Positions 22,094 to 33,102 are shown, counted from the first letter of the stretch. The stretch is DNA of 64,000 nt from Oreohelix idahoensis (GCA_024509875.1 JAMPIV010008530.1:62001-126000); one strand, 5' to 3'. Program-made: numbers and translations. The notes: a model not told the origin generated them from the sequence alone.

Positions 22094-23831
22094 ATGGATT
22101 TTGATATGAATCCTGAGGACATGAGGCCTGTGTTGGAGTACTTATTTGAGGAAGGTAGGGATTATAATAGATTGCAAGGCCCAGCACTTGAAAAATATGT
22201 TATGGACCGTTTTTTTGGTTCGTGCGTCATCATCCCTAAGGTATTTTGCCGAGGATAAGTTTCATTCCATTCCTCATTTAATAATGGCTAAGGATTTAGC
22301 AAATTTACTGCTTTTTGGCCTTCGTGTATTTTTGGATCAACATATTAATGTTAAACACGATCATTGTTGGGTTCTTTTCAGGTATCCAACAGATGACTGT
22401 TTGATCGTGCTGCTAAAACGCGAATGTAAAAATGAACTGTCAAATTAGTTCAACAGGTAATGGTGTATAACGTCAGGCATATCAATCAAGGCCTGATGCG
22501 AACTGAAGTAAACTGTAAGGCGGATGGTACAGTTTAACATATTTTATTTGACGGTATAAGTTCAACAATACGAGACAGTGTTCTTGACGGATAACATCAA
22601 CATGGAGGCATAGTAATAATGTTCATGACGAAAAGTATATACATCTATGATGGTGGTTAGGTATTGTGGCAGATCCCTTTCAAACATCCTCCTTAAATTC
22701 AATTAATAAGAATCCAATAATGTTCATGTTATGTTTGAAACAGTAATATAATGTCCGTTGACCTTGTCTGAGGACATCCAACTAAGTACGGATTCTCACA
22801 TCACCGAATCCCGCATTCATCTAACAAAAGACTGTCTTGATCCAAGACTTCAATACTTACAACGTAAGTTCAAAATATAATAACAATGGCGTAGATATGA
22901 AGATACATCTGGGTTAGTACTTTGGGTTTTAACTAACCTCTCCACAAACTCATGCCACGACTTTGGCATTGGCATAACGGCATTTTAATAAGAATAATAC
23001 AATCCAATAACTTTGTTCCCTCGTAGGAATTCTCCTTCTACGATAGTTCATAGAGGCTATCAGCTCCGTTGGTCCATTCTAGGAATGACATAACAATATG
23101 GATTCCCGCTACACTTTCTAAAGGAGTAGCCTTAAACTTCAGGTTTCAATATTCTAATCATACAATACGACGGGGCGACAACTTACATATTACTTCCAAT
23201 ATTGGCTTCGACCTGAAACCAATATTGTAACAAACGAATGGCTTCCACAGACTTGCCACCATAAACGAAATATTCCACGGACATATCGTCCGAACTGCCA
23301 CTTTCAGATGATGACGTAGTTCTCTTCTAAAACTAGGTTACCCGTGCGTACAGAGTAACACATACTCTACATAGTGCACGTCGGTGCGTGAGCAAATCGA
23401 ACGCACAAATAATATAACTATATCACGACTGGTGCGTACATTGGCAGGACCGAACGACTATCCCCATAGGTAAAAAACGTACGCAACAATCATATATTGA
23501 AGAATATACGGAATATACTTCACAACGACATTCCTGATGGTCGGAGATTGAAAAACATTCACCACGCTATACTCGACGACAATGTCCAAGAGGAGCAAAT
23601 AAAAGACAACAAAATCCATCTAATAGATATTTTGATCAAAGGGGAAATAGTAATCGCAACTATGCTAACTGGGGTTCAAATCATAGCAATGGTTCTTATA
23701 GAGATAATAGCTGTGATAGATCTCGATATGAAGGTAGATCTCCAAATGATAGATCGCATCGCCATGCTAACTCTGCTCAACAGGAGACCCTTATTATTGG
23801 TAATAAAGGTAACAATAATAATAGTGTCTCT
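22094..23831 (+). pseudogene. Family A gag-like ORF, copy 3, split and truncated
   Basis: This copy has the same start, the same T7 frame change and the same solo LTR at the same place as copy 2. Its 3' end is lost. A deletion joins 'agtgtctct' to 'cgtatatg', removing the C-terminal tail, the intron-like segment and most of the 3' region. A short repeat (tctct) at the junction suggests a slippage or end-joining deletion. Confidence 0.85.
22365..23488. repeat. Solo LTR (1,124 bp) in copy 3, same site as in copy 2
   Basis: It is identical in length and site to 17663-18786, with TSD ATCAT at 22360-22364 and 23489-23493. Only a few substitutions separate the two copies on reading. It was therefore duplicated with its host unit and did not insert twice. 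Confidence 0.92.
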
Positions 23832-23895
23832 CGTATATGTTGTTTTGGCAAAATATTGTTTATTTATACAATGCATTGTTTAACTTAATGGTTAT

Positions 23896-24683
23896 TGTTA
23901 CGGTAGTTTTATTGATGGCGTCTGCTAGAATTGACAGTGCGCATGTTTAGGGTCAACGGAATTAATATAAATTGATCTTTATACTTTACGGAGTTATGAA
24001 CGCGAAATGCACGGTCAAGTCATGACGTGTTAGCGTCGATATGGTCACGCTTGGTGACTAGGTTACCGTACCCCTTTTGTATTGACCGTCAAGCAGTGAA
24101 GACGGATTTTGTTACCCTTCCAGGGTTGTGCATGATGCTACTGCACATATATATTTTTTAGTCAAGTACGGACACGGGTCAGTCCATTGTAATTGATGAA
24201 GAGATAAATGATTAAGTAGTTGATTCATTCTCGTCAAGACACATGCGCTCACTACCGGTTGTCTGAAACCCAGCAGCGCGAGTATATAGCCATGATGTTC
24301 GTTTGACAGTTTTTCAACTACGACATGGACCCATAATAGGATGTTTGCAAGTATTCAATTTGTCATATATGCTTACCATGAACTATATTAATGATGCCGT
24401 CAAATGTGTGTGTTTCTTCCGTAATAAACTGTTTTCTCGTGGACTCGAACAAGGCGGACTTATTAAGTTGATCATTGAGCGATTCACTTGTTAGTTATCC
24501 TTTTCACACATTCGCGTTTCAAATAATTACAGCACGATAATAATCAATAAATGAAAACCAGAACAATCCAGTCATGGACAGCGATAATGAACATTCTTTA
24601 TTCATTCGATATTCCACTGTCTAAAGCAGCTTCCATGATACTTTGATCACAGACATGCTATGCTAACCGGATCGTCTGTATCA
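23896..24683. repeat. Second solo LTR (788 bp), private to copy 3
   Basis: It starts TGTTACGG and ends CTGTATCA, flanked by the 5-bp duplication GTTAT (23891-23895 and 24684-24688). The empty site is visible in copies 1 and 2 (ggttatcatgatatatc). It is a different family from the 1,124-bp solo LTR and was inserted after the last unit duplication. Confidence 0.9.
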
Positions 24684-25057
24684 GTTATCATGATATATCA
24701 TTGCTTTCGTTTGTTTATTCTCATTTCATTGCTTTCTTTCATTCCTAGTCATTCTTCTTGTACTTCATCTTGTCTTTTCACTTTCCACTTATTATTTCAT
24801 AGTTAGTCTATACTTGATATACTTCATATTTCTTTGAATACTGATTATCTTGGTATACTTATCTCATTATTTTTCTATACTTCATTTTCTTACTTTACAC
24901 TTACTTCTATCCCTCTTTTGTTCATTTAAAAAAATATGACTTAACATAGTGTAATCCTTGTGTGGAGATATTGGAATGCCATCGACCTCACATTTTTTGT
25001 TCCATGTACTTTAAAAAAATGATGATATCATTTTTTTCCCCGGGGGTCGGTGTAGTC

Positions 25058-25944
25058 TGTTAAGTCATGATTTATTAATGGGAGTTAGGTGTTAAAGATT
25101 TGTATGTATGGGTCGGATTTTTGTACACACGCTAGTTAGCACGCTTTAGTGATGAGATGATTTTTTAGTTGGGGGCTTTAGGCTCGGTAATTTTTGAACA
25201 TAGCTCAACTGAGTGGTTGTTAGTTTGTTTTTTAAAAATATGATAAAGAAAGTTTTTGTATCTTCTTAGTGAGGTTTTTGGGAGAGACGGGTGAGCTGAG
25301 CGATAGTCTCACGCGGTTAGTCCGCGCATGAGTGATTTTTACTGGGCTGTTTTGAGAAACTGTAATCTCGACACAGTGTGTTCCTGGCAGAGCTTCGAGA
25401 TGGTCGTTTTCCATCTCGCGAGTGTGTTCCAGTGTATTTTCGTGAAAGGGAGAATTTAATATATAGATATATCCATATTTCCTATCTTGGAAGTGAAGAT
25501 TGAGACTTATTGACGGGAATGTTCTTTGCCCCGGTATTTGCTATTCAAAGCCTCGGATATAATGGCTTGCTAATGTACTGTTTACTGAAGTGAATGTTCT
25601 ATGGATATCTTATACCTGATGCTGTACGAGTATATTGTGAACTGTTGATGCTCAATGACTGGTTATGATATGTCGTCCCATGATGTCTACGTAAGTCTGT
25701 CGTAATAAACTGTGAAAACGTTACGGCTTGTTCCAACATTCACTGACTACGTTTGCTGTGGTGTGTGATTACAGTCTGTCTAGATGTAAGAACCCCTTAA
25801 CATTCGCATATGCAGATATACCTATTTACCCACTTGTCGGCCATCCGTAAGCCCGACCTATGCTGATCGCATCTATCAGCTACTATATGACATTCTCTTT
25901 CTATGTCGCCACCAGAAAATTTAATATTATAACAAAAGGAGACA
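25058..25944 (+). repeat. Family A LTR 4 (outer 3'), intact 887 bp
   Basis: This is the reference copy of the LTR, TGTTAAGTCATG...GGAGACA. It is preceded by an AAAAAAATGAT/ATCATTTTTTT palindrome (25013-25037) and the polypurine tract, and followed by the GATAG duplication. Confidence 0.93.
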
Positions 25945-25949
25945 GATAG

Positions 25950-25961
25950 TCTGGCTCTCTC

Positions 25962-25995
<34 letters not shown>

Positions 25996-26044
25996 AAACC
26001 TCTACACCTCAGGGTAGAAGAAGAACGACTGAGTAAGTAAGTAA
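25950..26044 (+). mobile_element. RTE-like fragment R3, right half, with a CT microsatellite
   Basis: This continues the R3 3' end cut at 10586. The tail includes 'aacctctacacctca' and the terminal (AAGT)n run 'gagtaagtaagtaa'. A (CT)n expansion of about 38 bp lies at 25955-25992. Confidence 0.88.
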
Positions 26045-26402
26045 AACAGTCAATAGACATGATATGTGTCCTAAAAAAAGAGAAAGAGAGAGAGAAAAAA
26101 AAGAAAGATAATTTATGCTGATCCTCCAAGCTGCAGATGATACGTAATGATGATAAGCACAAACACAAACCTAGACAAACTAACATACACACAAAAGCAA
26201 GAAATATTTTTTCACACATACCATCATCTTTAATTTACTACTCTTCCAAGTCCACGCTCATATAGTACATTTGTAAAACTGCCACAAATATTCAGCAAGA
26301 TGCACATGTCCTACCCAGTACACATAAAGCAAAATAATTTGGATGGACAGTCATCTCCTTGAAGAGTTTTATTCCAATATTTCCCGTATATTAAGTTCAC
26401 TT
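26045..26402. other. Unassigned non-coding DNA
   Basis: A/G-rich and CA-rich simple sequence lies around 26075-26200. I see no gene or bounded element. Confidence 0.45.
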
Positions 26403-26635
26403 TGCTTTGGATCCCTGAAGGAAAACGAAAGAGAGGCCGAACAAAAATAACCTGGCGGAGGACTGTGCAGGCTGAGATGCAAAGAATGAACCAGAGTTGG
26501 GGCACTGTACGAAGGATGGCCACCGACCGAGCAAAGTGGAATAAATTTGTTGTTGCCCTACAAGACGCCACTAGGCGTGATGGCCACTGACTGCTTTGAC
26601 GGTCGGCGGCTAAGGATCAAAGAGGAAAGAAGAAG
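26403..26635 (+). mobile_element. 5'-truncated RTE-like insertion (family R4)
   Basis: A 233-bp copy is flanked by the 10-bp duplication aagttcactt (26393-26402 and 26636-26645). It encodes only the extreme C-terminus of the element protein (GKRKRGRTK, then MQRMNQSWGTVRRMA) and ends in an (AAG)n tail. A longer copy of the same family lies at 61630-62214. Confidence 0.9.
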
Positions 26636-26812
26636 AAGTTCACTTCAGACATAAACCACACTGATAATTCGCCAAACTTAAAAAAAACAATATAATTCAA
26701 TCCTCAGTTGAGGTGGGATTTTTTAGACCGCAAGCGGCTGCGGGGTCGACCTAGCCTCGTGAATTTTGTACCAGAGCAACTCTAGGAAGGTTAAGGTGAC
26801 CGACGTGTTGCT

Positions 26813-27007
26813 TGTAATGTTATGATGTATGTATATAAGCGATACTACATCATCTTCACAAGCACACATAAGTTTCACAATGCACACACTAAAGCGTGAT
26901 CAGTTTGCTGCCATCTTTATTTACAGAATATTCGTACATGTGTAGTTTCGTATTTTAATGTATTATATTACAATGTGTAGTTTCGTATTTTAATGTATTA
27001 TATTACA
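26813..27007 (-). repeat. G2 3' LTR (195 bp) with an internal 35-bp duplication
   Basis: It ends in two tandem copies of a 35-bp unit (gtagtttcgtattttaatgt core). The same duplication is in the 5' LTR, so it was present in the parent element. Confidence 0.92.
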
Positions 27008-27108
27008 TCCCCCCTTTTTTGAAAAAAAAAATGTGTGCAAACATTTCCAACGAAATGTTTCATCTGAGAAAGGATAAGTATGTGTAATGTTCAGTGTGAT
27101 TATATATG

Positions 27109-28833
27109 TCACTGTCTGTATCGGCTGGGAGGTGTCACTGTACGGCCAGAACGAGTGGTGTAAAGGGCAGGTGGTTTTGCGGAAGTCCCTGGTTTAGCTG
27201 GAGTTGGTTGTAATTTCGTCCTTGGTGGTTGTTGGTTTTGTGGGGTACCAAGGTCTGGAGTTACTGCATTGCCTGTTGAAAGCATGGGAATTCTCTTATC
27301 TGTTGTATTCTGTGGGATTTCTCTTATGTCCACTCTGTTTCGCCTCAGGAGGTTGTTGCTGCTGTCTGGTCTTAAGGTATAGCTCCTTGGTTCAAGGTTT
27401 CTTGAAATGATTGTTGCTTTTGACCATGTGCCCTTGTTGTGGTTGTAGGTAGTCACATGCTGACCAGGATATAATTTTGGTAAGTCTTTAGCACATTTGT
27501 CATAGTTGGACTTCTGAACCTGCTGACAATGCTGAAGTTGATCATATGTGCTGTCTTTATGTTGTGGACGGAAGTGGACCTTAGATGGTAGAAGGTTTTT
27601 AATTCTTCTACCAAACATGAGTTCTGCTGGACTGTCAATCTTACTGTCTATTGGTGTTGTTCTCCATCTCAAGAGTGCTAGTTGTACATCCTCTGTTCTT
27701 GTTTTCTTCATGACTGACTTGATAGTTTGTATTTGTCTCTCAATGAAACCATTAGATTTAGGGTATCTAGGCGATGATGTTGTGTGTTTGATCTTCCAGT
27801 CCTTAGTGAAATTTCTGTATGCTTGACCTGAGAAATGTGGACCGTTGTCAGATCTAATTTCATCTGGGATGCCAAATATGCTGCAATACTTCTTTGTTAT
27901 GTCTGCAATAACAGCTGATGGTGAGGGTTGTGGAAGTTTCTCAATGATGGGAAATTTGCTGTAATAATCAGCAATGATAAGGTAGTCATTACTGTCGGTG
28001 GAGAAAATATCAGTCCCTATGATGCTCCAAGGGCTCAATGGTATGTCTGACGGTATGAGAGGTTCTCTGCACTGCCTATTGGCATGTTCTTGGCAAATTG
28101 AACAGTTTTTACATAGTATTTCTATGTCCTTGTTTATCTGTGGCCAGTAAACATCTTTCTTTGCTCTCAGTTGTGTCTTCTCAATACCAAGGTGACTATT
28201 ATGGAGCTGTTTAAAAATGATATTGCGTTGTGTTTCTGGTATAACAATGCGATCTCCTTTAAGGATCAGACCATCTTCGATGCTTAACTCGTCCCTCATA
28301 GAGTAGTATGGACGGATGTGTGTTGGAACTTCCCTGATAGAGCTTGGCCATCCATGGTATATCAGTTCTTTGAGAGAGTTAAGAATAGGATCTCTCATTG
28401 TGTCTTCGCTGATGTGTTCAAGCCGATTATCGCTAAACTTGACAAAATTAACTTTAATGTTTGGAGTAAGATCTGCTATCTTGTTGGGGTTTGGTAGTCT
28501 GCTGAGATCATCTGCAAGACCTATATCCTCTCCTGGGATATACTGAATATTAAAATCATAACCTTGTGTTTCCAATAACATAGCTTGTAGTCGTGGTGGT
28601 GCTGAAGCTATTGGTTTTTTATGAATCATCTCAAGCGGCTTGTGATCTGAGAGAACTGTAAATGGGCGGTTGAAAAGAAATGTGTGGAAGCGTTTGACTC
28701 CAAAACGTACGGCTAGCATTTCTCTTTCAATGTTTGCAAGTTTCTTTTCGCCAGAACTTAATGATTTGATTGCGTAAGCTACAAGACGAAGTTCTTTGGC
28801 ATAGTGTCCTTCGGGATTTTTGTCTGGTTGCAA
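27109..28833 (-). CDS. G2 RNase H C-terminal part and integrase
   Basis: The open frame of 574 codons is the 3' half of pol. It opens with RNase H text (SDHKPLEMIHKK, then DDLSRLP). Next is the integrase zinc-binding region (HNSHLGIEKTQ, CKNCSICQEH near residues 215-250) and the DDE core: D in IGTDIFSTD, D in RSDNGPHFSG, E in SNGFIERQIQ. A Pro/Ser/Thr-rich basic tail follows. The enzyme inserts element cDNA into chromosomal DNA. The frame is uninterrupted, but it is separated from the reverse transcriptase by the nested G3, so this copy cannot make a full polyprotein. The Met start is nominal. Confidence 0.92.
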   Translation of the reverse strand: MQPDKNPEGHYAKELRLVAYAIKSLSSGEKKLANIEREMLAVRFGVKRFHTFLFNRPFTVLSDHKPLEMIHKKPIASAPPRLQAMLLETQGYDFNIQYIPGEDIGLADDLSRLPNPNKIADLTPNIKVNFVKFSDNRLEHISEDTMRDPILNSLKELIYHGWPSSIREVPTHIRPYYSMRDELSIEDGLILKGDRIVIPETQRNIIFKQLHNSHLGIEKTQLRAKKDVYWPQINKDIEILCKNCSICQEHANRQCREPLIPSDIPLSPWSIIGTDIFSTDSNDYLIIADYYSKFPIIEKLPQPSPSAVIADITKKYCSIFGIPDEIRSDNGPHFSGQAYRNFTKDWKIKHTTSSPRYPKSNGFIERQIQTIKSVMKKTRTEDVQLALLRWRTTPIDSKIDSPAELMFGRRIKNLLPSKVHFRPQHKDSTYDQLQHCQQVQKSNYDKCAKDLPKLYPGQHVTTYNHNKGTWSKATIISRNLEPRSYTLRPDSSNNLLRRNRVDIREIPQNTTDKRIPMLSTGNAVTPDLGTPQNQQPPRTKLQPTPAKPGTSAKPPALYTTRSGRTVTPPSRYRQ

Positions 28834-28944
28834 AAGTGCTGCTCCTGGGCCTTTCAGACTGGAATCAAGTCCGGTTGCCGGTTCACATCTGCTGGTAAAC
28901 CATGAGAGCCTCGTTATCTACATGAAAGTCGCAGGGTGCTTGCA
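28834..28944 (-). pseudogene. G2 RNase H N-terminal remnant next to the G3 junction
   Basis: Upstream of 28833 the reading of RNase H continues (for example LDSSLKGPGAALLQPD) but meets a stop and a frame change before the G3 insertion point. The few residues nearest the junction do not resemble the expected Gypsy sequence. A small rearrangement probably occurred there. Confidence 0.6.
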
Positions 28945-29676
28945 TAACTGCCTCCTTTGTTGGCCCGTAGTTTTGGGTGTGTGATCGTATAGTGGTCTGT
29001 TGTGATAGTGGTGGTCTGTTGTTGTGGTGGACAGTGGTGGGTGAATGGTGAAACCAATCTTTCCAACTTTAACTTATATAACAGCTAAGCAAATTCACTA
29101 CCCCACTTGGAGGTACACAATAAGACAGTCACTTGAAAAGTTTATAGTTCTTTTATTTAGCTCCAGCTATATAATTTAGATGGCTTCGAAATTCTGATAT
29201 ATTCTTTTTCCCTTCCTTGACAGTCATTCAATTCATAGGGTTCTCCTTTCCCCGAGATTTCTCTGAACAACGTACGATTTAAACCCTTGGTTTGACCCAC
29301 AGGTCACTTTAACTGCTCCTTCCTTCGACACAGACGCTCTTCGACCATTAAACGCACTTACCAATTGTTAAAAGATGGGTTATTTCATTCGTGAACAAGC
29401 GGCTAATACAGAGTTGATCTGCATCTAGTTCTTTCTTCTCAGTTCTTTCATTATTCTTGATCTTTTCTCCTTGGGATGAAATGGAGCGCCCTTCTGGTTC
29501 AGGGGACATCTTGTAACCAACTGTGTCGTCATCGTTTTTTGTATGACGTGGCGGTCTCTCGAATGTCTTTTCTTTTCTGTCATCCGCATCGAGAGTACCT
29601 TTTTCTTCTCCTTATAGTCGGTCCACTATTCCTTTTTATTACGTCATTTTGTCTGTATGTCACGGCTCCTGTGACA
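28945..29676 (-). repeat. G3 3' LTR
   Basis: On the minus strand it starts TGTCACAGGAGCC and ends AGGCAGTTA. It is preceded by the purine-rich GGGACCCTGGGGTGAATA, a plausible polypurine tract. It is nearly identical to 35234-35967. Confidence 0.9.
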
Positions 29677-30922
29677 TATTCACCCCAGGGTCCCTCAAAG
29701 AAAAAATGATGTCTAAAGCATCATTCCTCTGGTCCTATCTCCCACTGATCCATAACTTTCCCCTTTCCCAAATCACCCAATACTAACTAACGTGAACAAA
29801 TTCTTTACAAATTCTAGTACTTAAGTAATAACATGATTAACTTCTTAATTATCAATTAAACCTACAACTTTAACAAGTTTTACCTTCTTAAATTATATAC
29901 CACAATCAACAGTCAACTATGGTTCAGCCCTCACCTTACTCTCGTTTCTCGCCACGATTGCAATTCAGCCTTTCAACTTTTTCTCGTTTTTCCTAACGAC
30001 TTGTATTTCTACTAATGACACAACTTTCAAGTCCTCTTTCTCGTCTCGTTCCTTACCTCTATAGTCAACCTCCTGTCATTTCTTCCACTGCATCTATGTT
30101 CTCACCCCTTGCTCTGCTGTATGGGCATTATCGTTTTCCCCCAATTCAGCTCACGCATAGGTCCGTTTGGACTCTTTATGCCCTTATACAAGAATTAGTC
30201 ATCGCCCCCATTCTGTACTTATAACTGCCATAAGCAGTCCTCAAAGATTCTCTCCATTCTCTTTCTTTTAATCCTGCCTTGTATCTCATTTCGTTCCCTA
30301 TTTTCCTCTCACTATTTTCTTTACTCTCTGAATTTCGGAGAAGCCTATCTCCTCATAAGTCTCGACAAGGCTACACCAATCGTCGCAACAACTCTGTGCT
30401 CCACACTACCTCCTGATCTCGTTCCCTCACTGGAACTGTATCTCAACATTTTACCTTACCTCTAGGTTTCAGAGAAGCCTATCTCCTCATAAGTCCCCAC
30501 AAGACTTTATCAATTGCCACAACATCTCTATGCTCTCTTCTACCTCTTAATCTCGTTCCCTCACTGGAACTATTTCTCACCTTTTACCCTACTCTCTAGG
30601 TTCGTCACTCCTCTGTGACTTCCCCGTTTACTCATGGTTATCTTAACCATTCTTTTATACACGCCATCTCTCATGGCCCTTCAGACATTATCGTCTGATC
30701 TCTCAACCCCCTCTTACTTTCGCCATCTCCTATGACCTCTTCTTCTTCACACTATATATTCTCGTCATTTTCTCATGACCCTTACTCTACCTTAATTTGT
30801 TCATTATTTTCAACCTTTTCATCATCACAACCTCTCTACTTCACTTACTCATAAACTCTACTATTTTCGCTATAGTAGCCTCCTTGTCCTTATCTCTCTC
30901 TCATTAATCTGGTTAGCAAACT
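29677..30922 (-). other. G3 3' non-coding region
   Basis: C/T-rich (plus strand) DNA without coding capacity. It holds two similar blocks near 30330-30450 and 30470-30590, with 'agaagcctatctcctcataagt' partly repeated, separated by about 140 bp. No pol similarity is seen. Confidence 0.6.
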
Positions 30923-31984
30923 CTATAATTGCTTCTTTGCCTTATTTCTTTTCTGACTTCTATCACAATTTGCTTGCTCTATTCTTCTCTGTCGTCTCAA
31001 AATCCTTTCGTCATCTAACATTTTCGTCAGAAGCATGTCTATTTCATCTCTTGTGGCTGGAAAGTGTGTATAATACCTTTCCTCCAGCAATCTCCATACC
31101 ACGGTTCTACCGAGGTTAAAATCAAGCCATTTTATGATGACCTCTATCACCCTCTTCAACTCCTCCATGTTTGGTTCATCCACTTTAATCATTTTCTTAC
31201 TCGTGTCATTCACCTCTTCTCCCACTCCTTTTCTCAATTTCTCCACCATTTCGCACCTCTCCGTACGCCCTACTTTCTCCATATGGCTCTCTTTACTTCT
31301 CCATTTTGCATTTTCTTCCGCGTCCTCATGCTCTGTAAATTCTAATTTATCTTCTTCATCTGACGATACACCGTCTGAATAACTTGACTCCGAATCGGAG
31401 AACACGTCTCTTTCCATTATTTTGATTCCCCAGTAATTTAGTTCCCCCATTACTCTCATTATACGCCTGCGAATTTCTTCTTTTCTTCCCGATAAGTCTG
31501 TATCAAACCTTTTCTCCAGAAATCTCTGTACATACTTTAGTACTACGGTGTCAGGTTTAGCTCCCTTCAATTCGTCTTTTATTGCTTTCTTCATCTCCTG
31601 TACATTTGGCTTAGCCATCTTAATAATTTTCTTTTCCTCTGAACCACTGTTAACTCTCTGCGCTCTCTTCTCTACTTTTCTCTCTCTAATTGTTGTGTCG
31701 TTATAGGCACAATGTGCTGCTAACTCTTCCTCATCCTCTCTTCTACTATTATTTCTTGAGTTCCTCTTAACTTCTTCCTTCTCAATTCCGTCGTTACATC
31801 GACTTCTGCTTGTTGTCCTGGTATGCCTAACTACTTCCATCCGGTTCTTTCTCGTTTCTAATTCTTCAATCTCCCTCTCGATCTTTGCACACAATGCAGT
31901 TATCTCTTCCATTGTGGACATCTTGGCACCTTTAACCTTATTCTCCCTCTCTTGCCTCGTCTCCGACTGGTTTTCATCTCTCAA
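30923..31984 (-). CDS. G3 protein with two DEK_C-like domains
   Basis: The open frame of 353 codons is rich in Glu, Lys and Arg. Two related segments occur near residues 125-185 (PNVQEMKKAIKDE, then LEKRFDTDLSGRKEEIRR) and near 270-330 (PNMEELKRVIEVI, then LEERYYTHFPATRDEIDM). Their pattern, a helix, a hydrophobic 'V...LE.R' core and a '(D)LS.RK.EI' helix, resembles the DEK C-terminal domain, a small DNA-binding fold. An acidic Ser-rich linker (SDSESSYSDGVSSDEED) separates them. The Met is probably not the true start, because the same frame continues upstream (YERRLQR) to about 32130. The domain assignment is by eye and should be treated as a hypothesis. Confidence 0.6.
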   Translation of the reverse strand: MRDENQSETRQERENKVKGAKMSTMEEITALCAKIEREIEELETRKNRMEVVRHTRTTSRSRCNDGIEKEEVKRNSRNNSRREDEEELAAHCAYNDTTIRERKVEKRAQRVNSGSEEKKIIKMAKPNVQEMKKAIKDELKGAKPDTVVLKYVQRFLEKRFDTDLSGRKEEIRRRIMRVMGELNYWGIKIMERDVFSDSESSYSDGVSSDEEDKLEFTEHEDAEENAKWRSKESHMEKVGRTERCEMVEKLRKGVGEEVNDTSKKMIKVDEPNMEELKRVIEVIIKWLDFNLGRTVVWRLLEERYYTHFPATRDEIDMLLTKMLDDERILRRQRRIEQANCDRSQKRNKAKKQL

Positions 31985-33102
31985 TCTTTGGAGACGTCTT
32001 TCATAATCTGATGAATCATCCGACGATACATCAGAGTTGTTATTATTCTTCGGATACCTGTAACACCCATCACTACCTGTGTCTCTGAGGTCCTTTCTGC
32101 TTGATCCACCAAATCCTGGGGATCTCCCCGTCGTTTCTGGTTAACTGTGGTCCCTTCTGGTTCCGTGTCCTCATTCTTCTCTTCCTTATCTGTCAGAAAT
32201 CTCCTCTTATATTCCATCAACGGAATATCATATTCACTCTCCCAATCGTCGGTCAGAAATCTCCTCTTATATTCCATCAACGGAATATCATCCTCACTCT
32301 CCCAATCGTCGGTCAGAAATCTCCTCTTATATTCCATCAACGGAATATCATCCTCACTCTCCCAATCGTCGGTCAGAAATCTCCTCTTATATTCCATCAA
32401 CGGAATATCATCCTCACTCTCCCAATCGTCTAGATCTGCTAGTCCGTCTCCCCCATCTTTTGACAATTCCGTATACCTCATCATAATCAATTTACCTCTT
32501 CTTCCATCGATCTCCCTATCACTAATCTGGTGCTCTATATTTTCCTTTCTCTTTTCTGTTTCAGAATGTGTTTTTGTCTTGTTCCTACCCGTTTCCATTC
32601 CTACTCTAGTATTTAGATTACTAAAAGGGTTTTCCATCAACGAATAACCTTCTGGATTCCTTTCTTCACTATCGATATCTGGTGTCGTTACAAGGGTGGT
32701 TCTCCTTCCTTGCTTCTCTCTCCCTGCGTTATGTTTACATCTTTTGTTATTCTGTTTATTTATAAGTTCAGACACTAAGTCCGTCTCTTCTGTCTGAGTT
32801 GCAACAGTGTTTGTTTTCTTTTCTACCTTAATCTTATTATCATCAAGTTTTCTCTTCAAGTTCAACCTTGGTCTCTCTCTTATACAATTGATCTCCGCTC
32901 CATTATTAATCTTACTATTCGTTGTTCCTTTCATTTTACACAGTTGTATCTTGGCACAGTGTCCATTTTCTGTCCTCACATTAAAATCATTTACATCGAA
33001 ACATTTGCCACCCTTTATCTCTTGAAGAAAATTTCGCACCGCTATTCTATTGCGTCTCTTGCTTAAGCCTTCCCAGTGTCTAGGTGTTCCAAAACGTTGC
33101 AC
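31981..33102 (-). pseudogene. G3 basic protein with four 20-residue repeats
   Basis: A 373-codon frame carries a basic N-terminal half (NLKRKLDDNKIKVEKK) and then four tandem copies of an acidic/aromatic 20-residue unit starting DDWESEDDIPLMEYK. Near 32110-32160 the sensible reading shifts into the frame of the DEK_C-like ORF (RSPGFGGSSRKD), suggesting one original long protein broken by a frame change. I know of no similar protein. Its position between gag and the 3' region is where pol would normally lie. Confidence 0.6.
32192..32430 (-). repeat. Four tandem 60-bp coding repeats
   Basis: The period is exactly 60 bp and the copies are almost identical (the first differs by one codon, E to Y), so the reading frame is kept. 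Such near-identity implies recent expansion or gene conversion. Confidence 0.93.

Larger units (their letters stand above)
10587..25944 (+). mobile_element. Tandem array of family A gag-only LTR retrotransposon
   Basis: Four LTRs (10587, 15798, 20523 and 25058) alternate with three internal regions, all in plus orientation, and a single 5-bp duplication GATAG flanks the whole 15.4 kb (10582-10586 and 25945-25949). Each internal region has a PBS or leader, a Gag-like reading frame, an intron-like segment, about 1 kb of T-rich non-coding DNA, and a polypurine tract (cccgggggtcggtgtagtc). No protease, reverse transcriptase, RNase H or integrase is present in any copy. A single TSD around several units indicates one insertion followed by unequal recombination between LTRs. 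Shared and private insertions order the events. Confidence 0.9.

Noticed and set aside
32101..32647. Plus-strand open frames over the 60-bp repeats
   Set aside because: They are shadows of the minus-strand G3 protein. The minus frame has charged, gene-like composition, and the flanking ORFs and LTR order also read on the minus strand.
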